Source of the DNA: UBA2166 sp964463965
GTDB lineage: Bacteria > Nitrospirota > Nitrospiria > Nitrospirales > UBA2166
Assembly (NCBI GenBank): GCA_964463965.1
Contig: CAYXED010000001.1
Coordinates: forward strand, 248,001-312,000
Direction: 5' to 3'
Length of the DNA stretch: 64,000 bases
Position 1 is the first letter of the stretch. Every line of letters starts with the position of its first letter. Below are positions 25,031 to 34,130 of this stretch, in pieces. Made by a program: the position numbers and the translations under genes. Under the pieces are notes generated by a model, which did no database searches, had not been told where the DNA came from, and worked only from the letters and a program-made list of their open reading frames with translations.

Positions 25031-26422
25031 TCAGGGAGAAACGTCATTTTGAAGATCACGCACCTCACATATAATGCTTCCATTCGAAAACTGAACCTGA
25101 ACGGTATCTCCACTCCGTATAGCAGTCACACTCTTTAAAATCTTCAATGAAGGCCACCGCCTAGCAATAGTATAACCTCGTTCTAGAACCGAAAGTGGAC
25201 TTAATGAATTTAAACGCGCCGCTAAGCTCTCAACCTCTACACGTCGAGTCTCAATAAAAGCTCTAATCTGTTTTTTCTTCCTAAACATGAGATGAGATAG
25301 CAACTGCGCTAACCTAGCTGTATGCCTAGTTGGAGTACAGGATATAAACCTCCTCAATAACCCTCTTGTATGATCACTCATACGAGTCATGCTATTTTCA
25401 ATAAATATATTAATCCTAGTTTCAAGTTCATCAACACGCTGCAAATGCCGCAACAACACAATTCTCGGATCTAGCCGAACAACATTCACAGACTCAACCC
25501 GATCTTGCCATCCTTGCAAAGCTCTTCGAAAAGAACGAGATAGGCGTATACTATCTGCCTGGAGTCTATTTATAAGCTCCCTTCTATCAGGGGTTGCAGC
25601 TTCTGCAGCAGCGGACGGTGTTGGCGCACGATAATCTGCAACAAGGTCTGCCACAGTAAAATCAACCTCATGACCCACGGCAGAAATTACTGGAATACTG
25701 CTTTCATATATTGCGCGAGCAACTTTTTCTTCATTAAATGTCCACAAATCCTCAGCAGCTCCTCCACCTCTCGCGACAATAAGGATATCCGACCCTCCTT
25801 CCCGGTTTAATGCACGAATAGCCCTAACAATATCTTGCCCAGCTGATGAACCTTGAACAGCCGCATGACAAATTAGAATCTTTACCAACGAAAGCCTCCG
25901 ATGAACAACATCGATAACATCCCACACTACTGCCCCCCCTGCGGAAGTTATAAGGCCTATTTGACGTGGAAACATAGGCAGAGGTCTTTTTTTTGAAATA
26001 TCAAATAGCCCTTCCTCGGCGAGACGCGTTTTCAATTGCTCCAATGCAAGCTGTCGTGCACCAACGCCTTTTGGTTCGAGAGAATTAATCACAATTTGAT
26101 ACTCACCACGCGACTCGTACACTGCAAGGCGTCCTTGACACACCACGTGAAGACCATCTTCCAATTGAAACTTTAAGCGTTCTCCAAAAGATCTGAAAAT
26201 AACACCTCGGATAGCACTCTTTGAATCTTTCAATGTAAAATAGGTGTGGCCGCTTTTGGCTACACGCAAACCTGAAACTTCACCTTCAACCCAGATTTTC
26301 TCAAATGCCTCATCAAATGTTGTCCGTATTAATCGAGTCAGTTCAGATACCGTATACGCAGACACAGAACCCTTCGACAGGCCATCAATCTGCTCAAGCA
26401 TGCCAGTTTTCTTCTTCATCAA
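25031..26422 (-). CDS. xseA: Exodeoxyribonuclease VII large subunit
   Basis: 463 residues. The N-terminal OB-fold (AYTVSELTRLIRTTFDEAFEKIWVEGEVSGL, residues about 22-52) binds ssDNA. The catalytic region has GLITSAGGAVVWDV near 150 and VARGGGAAEDLWTFNEEKVARAI near 215, then PVISAVGHEVDFTVADLVADYRAPTPSAAAE near 250. A long coiled coil for XseB binding follows and a short beta-rich C-terminus ends the protein. The start overlaps the ymdB stop. All recognisable catalytic motifs are present. Confidence 0.95.
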   Translation of the reverse strand: MMKKKTGMLEQIDGLSKGSVSAYTVSELTRLIRTTFDEAFEKIWVEGEVSGLRVAKSGHTYFTLKDSKSAIRGVIFRSFGERLKFQLEDGLHVVCQGRLAVYESRGEYQIVINSLEPKGVGARQLALEQLKTRLAEEGLFDISKKRPLPMFPRQIGLITSAGGAVVWDVIDVVHRRLSLVKILICHAAVQGSSAGQDIVRAIRALNREGGSDILIVARGGGAAEDLWTFNEEKVARAIYESSIPVISAVGHEVDFTVADLVADYRAPTPSAAAEAATPDRRELINRLQADSIRLSRSFRRALQGWQDRVESVNVVRLDPRIVLLRHLQRVDELETRINIFIENSMTRMSDHTRGLLRRFISCTPTRHTARLAQLLSHLMFRKKKQIRAFIETRRVEVESLAARLNSLSPLSVLERGYTIARRWPSLKILKSVTAIRSGDTVQVQFSNGSIICEVRDLQNDVSP

Positions 26423-27198
26423 TCACGCACCTGTACTCGTTCAATTGATATTGCAGTTCCAGTGTCCTGATTAATTTCAACAACTGCACCAGATAACTCA
26501 CATGGACCATTTGCAACTTCTAAACGTCGAGGCATATGAGTTAGAAATCTCTCAAGAGAAAGTTCTTTTTTCATACCTATGACTCCATTAACAGGACCTG
26601 TCATACCTAAATCGGTAAGATACGCTGTCCCTTGAGAAAGAATCCTAGCATCGGCAGTTTGAATATGCGTGTGCGAACCTAAGACCGCGCTCACTCGCCC
26701 ATCCAAGTGCCACCCCATAGCCATCTTTTCAGAAGTCGCTTCAGCATGCATATCAACCACAATAGTTCGCACGGACTCACGTAGAACTTCAACATGACGA
26801 TTCGCAGTCTGAAATGGACAATCAAGGAGTGGCATATTCACCCTCCCCATTATCTGAAGGACCCCTACAGTCCCACACTTCTGAGTTTTAATGACCACAC
26901 TCCCAGCTCCCGGAACGGAATCAGGATAGTTGGCGGGTCTTAGAAGCTTTTGCTCTTTCCCAATGTACGGAATAATCTCTTTCTTATCCCATACATGATT
27001 CCCAGTCGTAATGACATCAATTCCGTAGTCAAATAACTCATCAGCAATGTCAGGGGTTATCCCGAAACCACCTGCAGCATTTTCCCCATTACCAAGAACT
27101 AGATCGATGGAATACGATTCAATAATTTTTGGAAGATGTCTTGCAATAATTTTTCTTCCGGGTTCACCGACAATATCCCCGATAAATAAGACCTTCAT
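26419..27198 (-). CDS. ymdB: YmdB-family metallophosphoesterase (2',3'-cAMP phosphodiesterase-like)
   Basis: 259 residues of the TIGR00282/YmdB family. Metal ligands are visible in FIGDIVGEPGRKII near residue 5, GNGENAAGGFGI near 37, TTGNHVWDKKEI near 65, DMHAEATSEKMAMGWHLDG near 150 and GSHTHIQTAD near 175. In Bacillus, YmdB hydrolyses cyclic nucleotides and modulates RNase Y-dependent RNA levels. The gene is directly downstream of rny (25 bases), the usual functional pairing. It is upstream of xseA with a small overlap. Confidence 0.92.
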   Translation of the reverse strand: MKVLFIGDIVGEPGRKIIARHLPKIIESYSIDLVLGNGENAAGGFGITPDIADELFDYGIDVITTGNHVWDKKEIIPYIGKEQKLLRPANYPDSVPGAGSVVIKTQKCGTVGVLQIMGRVNMPLLDCPFQTANRHVEVLRESVRTIVVDMHAEATSEKMAMGWHLDGRVSAVLGSHTHIQTADARILSQGTAYLTDLGMTGPVNGVIGMKKELSLERFLTHMPRRLEVANGPCELSGAVVEINQDTGTAISIERVQVRD

Positions 27199-27223
27199 CT
27201 ATCACAGACACCAATCAAGACAA

Positions 27224-28798
27224 TTATCGTGCATACGCAACATAACGACTCTCTCGAAGCACTGTGATTTTAATTTGGCCAGGATATGTTAGTTCTTGTT
27301 CAACTTTTTTTGCTAGCTCTCTACTAATTTGGGAAGTCTCAACATCAGAAAGCTCTTTATGTTGCACAACAACCCTAACCTCACGTCCAGCCTGAATTGC
27401 GTAAGCCTTATCAACCCCACTAAAAGCAGTTGCAAGTTTCTCTAGTTTTTCAAGTCGCTTAACGTAGGCCTCAAGAGTTTCTCGTCTTGCTCCAGGCCGA
27501 GAAGCTGACAAAGCTTCTGCCGCGGCCACAAGAACAGACTCAGGACAGATGGGATCAACTTGCTCATGATGCGCAGCAATTGCATTAACAATTTTCGCTG
27601 ACTCTCCATATTTCTTTGCAACATCAGCCCCAATCATCGCATGCGGTCCCTCAACCTCATGACTCAATGCCTTACCAATGTCATGCATGAGTCCTCCACG
27701 CCTAGCAAGTCGAACGTCAAGACCAAGCTCTGACGCCATCATGCCACTAATAAGCGCGGCTTCCCGTGCATGCATGAGATTGTTTTGGCCATAGCTGGTT
27801 CGATATTTAAGTCGGCCAAGTAACTTGACCAGCTCAATGTGTACATTGTGAAGACCTAGCTCAAGTATCACGCGTTGAGCGTCATCAATCATAAGTTTTT
27901 CTAAGTCCTTCGTTACACGCTCTACAACCTCTTCAATACGAGTTGGATGAATTCTCCCATCCGCCATAAGTCGTTCCAATGAAATTTTTGCGACCTCTCT
28001 TCTCATCAGGTCAAATCCAGAAATAATTACTGCCTCCGGAGTCTCATCAATAACTAAATCAACCCCAGTGGCAGCTTCAAGGGCCCGAATATTTCTTCCT
28101 TCCTTACCAATAATTCTCCCCTTCATGCTCTCATTAGGGAGAGGGACAACAGAAATCGTTGCTTCAGACACATAATCTCTTGTGACACGCTGAACAGCCT
28201 TTGTAATTGTCTCAAGAGCTGTTGCATCCGCCGTCTCACGTGCATCGTCTTCAATTTGCTTAATCATCTTCTCGGCATCAAACTTAGCCTCACTCTCCAA
28301 CTCGACAATAAGCATTTCTTTGGCCTGTTCGACGGTCAACCCTGATACACGTTCAAGAGCCTGACGATGTTCCAACAAACTACGGTCAAGCTCTTTAGAT
28401 TTTTCTGTCACTTGATTCTCTTTTTTAGAGAGGGATTGATCCCGTCGTTGAATCTCGGCTTCTCTTTTATCTACTCCACTGATCCTACGCTCAAGACTTT
28501 CCTCAAGCTTGTGGACCCTTTTCTCCATGACAGACAAGTCTTGCTGCCTCCTCTTGCTTTCCTCCTCAAGTTCTAATTTAGTCTTAAATGCAATATCCTT
28601 TGCCTCAAGTTCGGCCTCTCTTATCTTAGCGTCCGCCTCTCGCTTCGCATCATTGACGGTTGTTTCTATACGCTCTTCAGCTTCTCGAACCTTTCTCGAT
28701 AGCCGTAGCCGCTGAAAAAGCACACTAACGCCAAAACCTACAATGATGCCAACAAGGACCACTCCAATATAGGGCGTAATCCCATCCATGCTGACCAC
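27224..28798 (-). CDS. rny: Ribonuclease Y
   Basis: 524 residues. It has an N-terminal membrane anchor (YIGVVLVGIIVGFGVSVLF, residues about 10-28) and a long charged coiled coil to about residue 200. The KH domain has GRIIGKEGRNIRALEAATGVDLVIDE near 215. The HD domain has HAREAALISGMMASELGLD and LMHDIGKALSHEVEG near 340-370, with the catalytic His-Asp pair intact. RNase Y is the membrane-tethered endonuclease initiating mRNA decay. RNase G is also encoded in this window, so two endonuclease systems coexist. It is preceded by a 503-base gap after zapA. Confidence 0.96.
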   Translation of the reverse strand: MVSMDGITPYIGVVLVGIIVGFGVSVLFQRLRLSRKVREAEERIETTVNDAKREADAKIREAELEAKDIAFKTKLELEEESKRRQQDLSVMEKRVHKLEESLERRISGVDKREAEIQRRDQSLSKKENQVTEKSKELDRSLLEHRQALERVSGLTVEQAKEMLIVELESEAKFDAEKMIKQIEDDARETADATALETITKAVQRVTRDYVSEATISVVPLPNESMKGRIIGKEGRNIRALEAATGVDLVIDETPEAVIISGFDLMRREVAKISLERLMADGRIHPTRIEEVVERVTKDLEKLMIDDAQRVILELGLHNVHIELVKLLGRLKYRTSYGQNNLMHAREAALISGMMASELGLDVRLARRGGLMHDIGKALSHEVEGPHAMIGADVAKKYGESAKIVNAIAAHHEQVDPICPESVLVAAAEALSASRPGARRETLEAYVKRLEKLEKLATAFSGVDKAYAIQAGREVRVVVQHKELSDVETSQISRELAKKVEQELTYPGQIKITVLRESRYVAYAR

Positions 28799-29116
28799 CT
28801 CCTATAGCTATGTCTAAACCCTAGCTAAATGGAAACACCGAGTTACACCAGACAACTGGCATAATCCAGGAGCGTTCCACAAAAGCTAAAGTTAGAAAAA
28901 AATCAAGTTATGATGTGGAGAGATAAAACACGGAGAGATTCTAGAGTATAATTACAAGCCGGTCGTTAAAACCACGATAGAGAGGGAATGTTAAAAATTA
29001 AAACCGGTACGAGTCTTAAGAGATGTCAACGAGAACTAAATAATCTCACAGTTCCCCATGCGACCACTTACCAAAAACCCTCAATCGACACCACAGAAAC
29101 TACCCCTCTCGCAGCT
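28799..29116. other. Non-coding interval upstream of rny
   Basis: No convincing reading frame on either strand. On the leftward strand a TATACT (28945-28950 region) follows an A/T-rich stretch about 150 bases before the rny start and may be its -10 element; no good -35 accompanies it. The rest of the gap up to zapA (29117-29301) is described separately. Confidence 0.4.
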
Positions 29117-29271
29117 TCAGATTAAACAAGACACTCAAACAACAAGCGCCAAAATTAGGCACACAGCCTGGAACTGGCTACTCTCTTTAAAAAATCATCG
29201 CTCCGGTGAACTTATAACTCCACTCACCACCTTCAATTGGAACCTACTTACCTTATTACAATCTCCTCTGA
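29117..29271 (-). ncRNA. Possible 6S RNA (ssrS) between zapA and rny
   Basis: The location just downstream of zapA is where 6S RNA sits in many bacteria. A -10-like TATACT on the leftward strand (29275-29280) would start transcription near 29268. Reading leftward, a rod-like closing stem is possible: TCAG (29271-29268) with CTGA (29120-29117), an ATT/AAT step, and AATAAG (29257-29252) with CTTGTT (29130-29125, one G-U). This encloses about 155 bases, close to 6S size, with AGGC/GCCT-type hairpins inside. The primary sequence shows nothing diagnostic. The call rests mainly on synteny and is weak. Confidence 0.3.
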
Positions 29272-29301
29272 TCTAGTATAAACACTCCATCACAATATTC
29301 A

Positions 29302-29622
29302 TCAGGTCAATACCTCCATCTCCTTATCAATTAGAGCGATTGAACGTGTTGCCCAATCACTAACTTTTGCAAACTCAATATCATGCTCTTCCCGCAAACG
29401 AGTTAGCTGATCCGTCTCCTTAGAACGCATTAACTCATCCGCCGTATTGATGGCAACCAAAGTCGCCAGTTGCACAGCAGTCGCCGTACGCATATTGCCT
29501 GCCAATTCTGCCATTTTTTTATCCACGTACTGCGCAACGCGCTTGATATAATCAGGTTCGCCATCGCCAATTATCGTGTACTTTTGGCCAAAAACAGCCA
29601 CCTCAACCTCACTCTTCACCAT
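29302..29622 (-). CDS. zapA: ZapA cell-division protein
   Basis: 106 residues, typical ZapA size. The N-terminal beta-alpha-beta domain VEVAVFGQKYTIIGDGEPDYIKRVAQYVDKKMAEL is followed by a helical dimerisation and tetramerisation segment (VQLATLVAINTADELMRSKE, then a coiled coil to the C-terminus). ZapA cross-links FtsZ filaments at midcell. The start is embedded in the end of the upstream ZapB-like gene (14-base overlap), so the two are probably translated together. The 503-base gap downstream separates it from rny. Confidence 0.92.
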   Translation of the reverse strand: MVKSEVEVAVFGQKYTIIGDGEPDYIKRVAQYVDKKMAELAGNMRTATAVQLATLVAINTADELMRSKETDQLTRLREEHDIEFAKVSDWATRSIALIDKEMEVLT

Positions 29623-29872
29623 TTACCTCAGCTACAATACTAGGAGCTGTACTAAAATAATCAAGCTCATCAAGGGCGGACTCAACTCGATCTCGAACAA
29701 TCTGTCGCTCATCCCGCCAACGCCCAGTCTCTAAAACTTGAGACGCCAAAGCTACCTTCATATCTTGAACATGCTTTGCCATTAATGCATTCTCACTCTT
29801 CAGAGTCCGTATTACACTCAGCAGCTCCTCAATTTTTAAACTGAGTGTATCGAGTATCTTAGTATCTACCAC
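29609..29872 (-). CDS. Short coiled-coil protein, ZapB-like
   Basis: 87 residues, mostly helical with heptad character: TLSLKIEELLSVIRTLKSENALMAKHVQDM, then a Trp-containing basic patch (GRWRDERQIVRDRVESALDELDYF). The first half resembles ZapB-type coiled coils that bind ZapA, and the position directly before zapA with an overlapping end supports that. No catalytic features are present. The start at 29872 is GTG or ATG-proximal without a strong ribosome-binding site. Confidence 0.7.
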   Translation of the reverse strand: MVDTKILDTLSLKIEELLSVIRTLKSENALMAKHVQDMKVALASQVLETGRWRDERQIVRDRVESALDELDYFSTAPSIVAEVNGEE

Positions 29873-29956
29873 GAATCAATATACCGTATGTTGTACTCTC
29901 ACCCTTAATCTGCGACGATACGGTGTTCAACATTTTTTGTCAAGAAATCTATTATT

Positions 29957-32164
29957 TCAGTCAGCCTGAAACACCCTCCGGTACTCTCTGTAAACCTGTA
30001 GAACCCGTTTCACATACTTACGTGTTTCCTCGTATGGAATAGATTCTATAAATTCTTCCTCATGTAGCGTACTTCTCCCATCAGAAGATGTCTCCCCCCT
30101 AGTTGCTCCTCTCCACCTTGCTACAGCTGTTGGCCCAGCGTTATAAGCAGCAATTGCAGAAACCAGGTTACCATTGAATCTATTAAGTAATGAACGAAAG
30201 TACCAAGCCCCAAACTGAATGTTAAGAGATGGGTCAAGTAACATCTTCTCATTAAATGACTGAATTTCAAGGGATTTTGCAATATCAAAGGCCGTTTTTG
30301 GAACGATTTGCATTAAACCGACTGCACCTGCTGACGATCGTGCACTAGCATTAAACGCACTTTCTTCACGAATTAACGCAGAAATTAGGTACGGATCTAT
30401 TTCATCGGCTTGCAATTGCTGAATCCATCCTGCAATGATCGGCATATGTACCCTGGGGTAGGCCAATTCCCAAAACCATAATGGCACAGTACCATCATCG
30501 CCACGAATAATTGAATCAAACCGTGTTTTTACAAGTTTGAGTGAGCGATATACATCACCACCTACCTGCAACTGGCGGCTGAAAAATAAATATTCGTCGA
30601 CTATGCCTAAAGATTTATTGTCAATACTGTTTAATACCTTAATAGCATCATCACTCAAACCCAGATAAATCATCTCTGTTACTCTATCAAAAACAGTGCT
30701 AGTCGCAGCGGTGGGTGGAAACTTGGGAAGATTGATAGTATGGGAGTAAGCCTCCTTAAGTTTTAAGGATGTATTCTGGCAATAGTAGCCATATGGAAAC
30801 TCCCTGCAAATATTATAAAATAGCTCTCCACTAGCTTGGTCTCTACCCAATCGCTTGAGTGCTACAGCCTTCCAATATAGGACTCGTTGAACATCATTTT
30901 TTGTAGGATACTGAATCATATGGTCAAAAGCGTCTATCGCAGCAGTATAGTTTTCTTGAAGAAAATGAGTCCACGCTAATTGCCAAAATACACTATAAAC
31001 CCACGAAGCACTTGGATCCTCGGGAATTTCTTCCACAGCACGTTGATACGCATCACGCGCACTTTCTAAATTTTGATGGTCCTCATACCATAATCCTAGA
31101 AAATACATAATTGAACCGTAAACCGATTGGGGAAGAGATAATGTTTCAATCTGTTTACTTAGAGATTTCAGATCTTCTCCCGCTCCTAATCGAAGATATG
31201 TACGTGCTAGCCATAGATAAGCCTCCGGACTCGCAAGGGCAGAATGTTTTTTAATTACACTTTCAAAAACAGCCTTTGCTTTATCCAATTGCCGTGTTTT
31301 TACCAATGCAATTCCTAACTTTATTAATCCATCGACACGACGAACATCATTATCAAGCTCTCTAGCATGAAGATATTCCATGAATACATCGGCTGCATCA
31401 AGATATTTACCAGAATCAAAGAACGCTGTACCTCGTCGCCACAATTGATCTCTAGTAGCGCGCTCTACTGTAATACCAAGATTTTGAAATGCATTATGAG
31501 CATGGAGCATATCCTCCTCACGAAGGAAATGAGGCATATCAGCCCAAATACGCCACAAAATACGTACCGCCAGAGAGCGATTGCCTTCTTTCAGGTGACA
31601 ATCCGAAAGATAAAGCCCAGATGAAGCACGAAAACTATCATCGCCAACATACTCACCAGGCTCTCGATTAAATAAAAGGGCAAAAGAGCTTTTTGCTAAT
31701 ATACAATTGCCATATTTAAACCACGAAACTCCTTCTAAATACTGTGCGTGTGTTCTTAGTGGAGTATCAGGAAACAGTCTACTAATTGCTTCATACTCAA
31801 AAGCTGATTTTTTAAACTCCTTTTGTATAAAAAAAGAATTTGCAACAGCCCATTGTATATAATCAGCAACAAGAGGAAGCCTTTCAGATAACCCTTCAAG
31901 TAAAAGGCGGCCTTCTGAGCTACCATTCTTTATCAACTGACTGCCTATCAAAAACTTTGAGCGCTCAGCCCATAGAGAATCTGGGAACTGAGCCACAACT
32001 TCGGTAAAATGTTGTGACTCAAAACATGCTCTGGGACTTAGACATTCTTTACTTTGTGGATTTTTAAGTTTCTCTTGATATACATCACCCCACACAGTAT
32101 GACTAAAAATAGGAGAAAAAATGATGAGAAAAAGTCCGCAAAGTAGCATGCGAAGGCAGGGCAT
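29957..32164 (-). CDS. slt: Soluble lytic murein transglycosylase (Slt-type)
   Basis: 735 residues. A signal peptide (MLLCGLFLIIFSPIFSHTVWG) precedes a long alpha-superhelix of TPR/U-domain repeats (about residues 40-560). A C-terminal SLT domain follows, with the catalytic Glu in SALIREESAFNASARSSAGAVGLMQIVPKTA near 590 and AYNAGPTAVARWRG near 665. It cleaves the MurNAc-GlcNAc bond to give 1,6-anhydro-MurNAc ends. Its length and order match E. coli Slt70-like enzymes with extra TPRs. It is divergent from rlmN. Confidence 0.93.
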   Translation of the reverse strand: MPCLRMLLCGLFLIIFSPIFSHTVWGDVYQEKLKNPQSKECLSPRACFESQHFTEVVAQFPDSLWAERSKFLIGSQLIKNGSSEGRLLLEGLSERLPLVADYIQWAVANSFFIQKEFKKSAFEYEAISRLFPDTPLRTHAQYLEGVSWFKYGNCILAKSSFALLFNREPGEYVGDDSFRASSGLYLSDCHLKEGNRSLAVRILWRIWADMPHFLREEDMLHAHNAFQNLGITVERATRDQLWRRGTAFFDSGKYLDAADVFMEYLHARELDNDVRRVDGLIKLGIALVKTRQLDKAKAVFESVIKKHSALASPEAYLWLARTYLRLGAGEDLKSLSKQIETLSLPQSVYGSIMYFLGLWYEDHQNLESARDAYQRAVEEIPEDPSASWVYSVFWQLAWTHFLQENYTAAIDAFDHMIQYPTKNDVQRVLYWKAVALKRLGRDQASGELFYNICREFPYGYYCQNTSLKLKEAYSHTINLPKFPPTAATSTVFDRVTEMIYLGLSDDAIKVLNSIDNKSLGIVDEYLFFSRQLQVGGDVYRSLKLVKTRFDSIIRGDDGTVPLWFWELAYPRVHMPIIAGWIQQLQADEIDPYLISALIREESAFNASARSSAGAVGLMQIVPKTAFDIAKSLEIQSFNEKMLLDPSLNIQFGAWYFRSLLNRFNGNLVSAIAAYNAGPTAVARWRGATRGETSSDGRSTLHEEEFIESIPYEETRKYVKRVLQVYREYRRVFQAD

Positions 32165-32241
32165 GCGTTTATTATAACATGTCTGTTCTTCGCTAATTCA
32201 TATGCTTGCTCAGTACGGACACCTATGATAGCGTTGCGCGT

Positions 32242-33306
32242 ATGATCCAGGGCACCACACAAGAAAAAATTAATCTCTCCTTGCTCACAAAACAAGCCAT
32301 GGAGAACTTTGTACATGCGCAAGGATGGAAGTCATACCGCGCAGAGCAAATACTTCGCTGGCTCTACCAGCAGCGTGCGACACATATTGAACAAATGACA
32401 GATCTGTCCATGCGTGACAGACAACATCTAAAAAGTATTGCTAGAATTAGCCTCCCCACAATTCATGATGTGATTTACTCCAATGATGGAACGGCAAAGT
32501 TCCTGATAAAATTAACTGATAGCCAGATCATTGAAACCGTACTCATACCAGAAGGTGATAGACGAACGGTTTGTATCTCTACGCAAGTAGGATGTAGTCT
32601 AGACTGCACATTTTGCCTCACAGCAAAGCTTGGCCTGCTCCGAAACCTTGATGCAGCTGAAATTATTGGCCAATTTCTTGCCGTACAAAATTACCTTAGA
32701 GAGACATATAATACTCCACCACGATTAACAAACGTGGTGATGATGGGCATGGGAGAGCCTTTAGCAAACCTGGGACCTCTCCGAGACGCAATTCAACATA
32801 TGATACATGCACGCTGTGGGCTAGGACTATCACCACGACGTATTACTGTTTCAACTGCAGGTATCCATCAAAACTTTCAGGAAATAATAGACTTAGGAGT
32901 TAATCTGGCCATATCGCTAAACGCAAGCACTAATGAGCAACGTAACACACTAATGCCTTCAGCAAACAAAATTTGCTCTCTTCCAGAATTACTCGCAGTA
33001 TGTCGAAACCTACCACTCCCAAATCGCCGCCGACTCACCTTCGAATATGTCCTTCTAAAAAACATCAATGACTCAGCGCAGGATGCAATTAGACTTGCAA
33101 ACTCAATACGAGGAATTCCCTGTATGGTAAACGTTATACCATTTAATGAAATTCCAGCATCTCCTTACTCAAGACCAAGTGAAGCAAGAATCCTTGAGTT
33201 CCAAGATATCCTTATTAACCGAAACATTGATACCTATCTGAGAAAAAGTAAGGGCCCAGATGTTTTAGGTGCATGCGGACAACTGGGAGCGAGCACGAGA
33301 GGATGA
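32242..33306 (+). CDS. rlmN: RlmN, dual-specificity 23S rRNA/tRNA m2A methyltransferase
   Basis: 354 residues from ATG 32242. A TTG at 32206 extends the frame, but the ATG better matches the family N-terminus (LTKQAMENFVHAQGWKSYRAEQILRWLYQQ). It is a radical-SAM enzyme with the cluster motif CSLDCTFCLTAKLG (CxxxCxxC) near residue 113 and the SAM motif MMGMGEPLANL near 165. The methyl-carrying Cys is in VLGACGQL near the C-terminus. It methylates A2503 of 23S rRNA and A37 of some tRNAs. The following larE gene starts one base after its stop. Confidence 0.94.
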   Translation: MIQGTTQEKINLSLLTKQAMENFVHAQGWKSYRAEQILRWLYQQRATHIEQMTDLSMRDRQHLKSIARISLPTIHDVIYSNDGTAKFLIKLTDSQIIETVLIPEGDRRTVCISTQVGCSLDCTFCLTAKLGLLRNLDAAEIIGQFLAVQNYLRETYNTPPRLTNVVMMGMGEPLANLGPLRDAIQHMIHARCGLGLSPRRITVSTAGIHQNFQEIIDLGVNLAISLNASTNEQRNTLMPSANKICSLPELLAVCRNLPLPNRRRLTFEYVLLKNINDSAQDAIRLANSIRGIPCMVNVIPFNEIPASPYSRPSEARILEFQDILINRNIDTYLRKSKGPDVLGACGQLGASTRG

Positions 33307-33307
33307 T

Positions 33308-34111
33308 ATGAGCGAGCTTGTTATGGCAACATACCTAAAGCTTCAAGCAATCATTGGGGAAATGAGTTCTGTCCTTGTGGCATTCTCAGGAGGTGTTGAC
33401 AGTAGCCTTGTCTTGAAAACTGCATATGACTCTCTTGGAAACCGTGCAATTGCAGCTACGGCATTATCTCCAACACTCTCCGACTATGAACTTAGAACTG
33501 CAGTGCGTATCTGTACAAGCAACATAGGCGCACAACATCATATCATTGCTACTGATCAATTACTGAATACCGATTTTTCAAAAAATAACGCCCAGAGATG
33601 CTACTACTGCAAAACAGACCTCTATACAAAACTTCGAAAGCTTGCTGACCAACTAGGCGTAGCAACAATTCTAGATGGAACAAATTACGATGACTTACAT
33701 GATGAAAGGCCAGGCATCACCGCAGCTCAATCACTAAATGTACGAAGCCCTCTAGTTGAAGCTAAATTGAAAAAAGACGATGTTCGCCGAATCGCGAAGG
33801 CTCAAAATCTTCCAAACTGGGAAAAACCTGCATCTCCATGCCTTTCTTCGAGAATCCCCCGAGGAATACCAATTACGTATGAACGTCTCGAGAATGTCGC
33901 TAAAGCTGAAGAGATTCTAGCAAATGAAGGGTTCAGGCAGTTCAGAGTGCGATGGTATCACGACACTGCGCGCATCGAAGTAGAACTTAACGACCTAGGC
34001 CAACTCCTCGAGGAAGAAACACGAAAGAGGATACTGCCAAAAATAAAATCCTTAGGGTTCCGCCACGTAACCGCAGACCTTGAGGGCTATCGACAGGGAA
34101 AAGGCAACTAA
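33308..34111 (+). CDS. larE: LarE-type ATP-dependent sulfur transferase
   Basis: 267 residues from ATG 33308, with GAGAGG upstream inside the end of rlmN; a longer frame begins at 33269. The PP-loop SGGVDSS near residue 27 binds ATP. The conserved SPCLSSRIPRG near residue 177 carries the Cys that LarE uses as sulfur donor or cluster ligand. An additional CYYC pair (QRCYYCKTDLY) near residue 97 gives three cysteines. This matches the subgroup reported to bind a [4Fe-4S] cluster rather than sacrificing a Cys; I recall this from the literature and have not tested it. LarE works with LarB and LarC in nickel-pincer cofactor synthesis; neither is in the window. Confidence 0.85.
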   Translation: MSELVMATYLKLQAIIGEMSSVLVAFSGGVDSSLVLKTAYDSLGNRAIAATALSPTLSDYELRTAVRICTSNIGAQHHIIATDQLLNTDFSKNNAQRCYYCKTDLYTKLRKLADQLGVATILDGTNYDDLHDERPGITAAQSLNVRSPLVEAKLKKDDVRRIAKAQNLPNWEKPASPCLSSRIPRGIPITYERLENVAKAEEILANEGFRQFRVRWYHDTARIEVELNDLGQLLEEETRKRILPKIKSLGFRHVTADLEGYRQGKGN

Positions 34112-34130
34112 GCCTCTTAGAAAGTTCTAC

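Noticed and set aside
29058..29276. 72-codon open frame on the + strand in the zapA-rny gap
   Set aside because: Composition is low-complexity and unlike a protein; it lies over the possible 6S RNA on the opposite strand.
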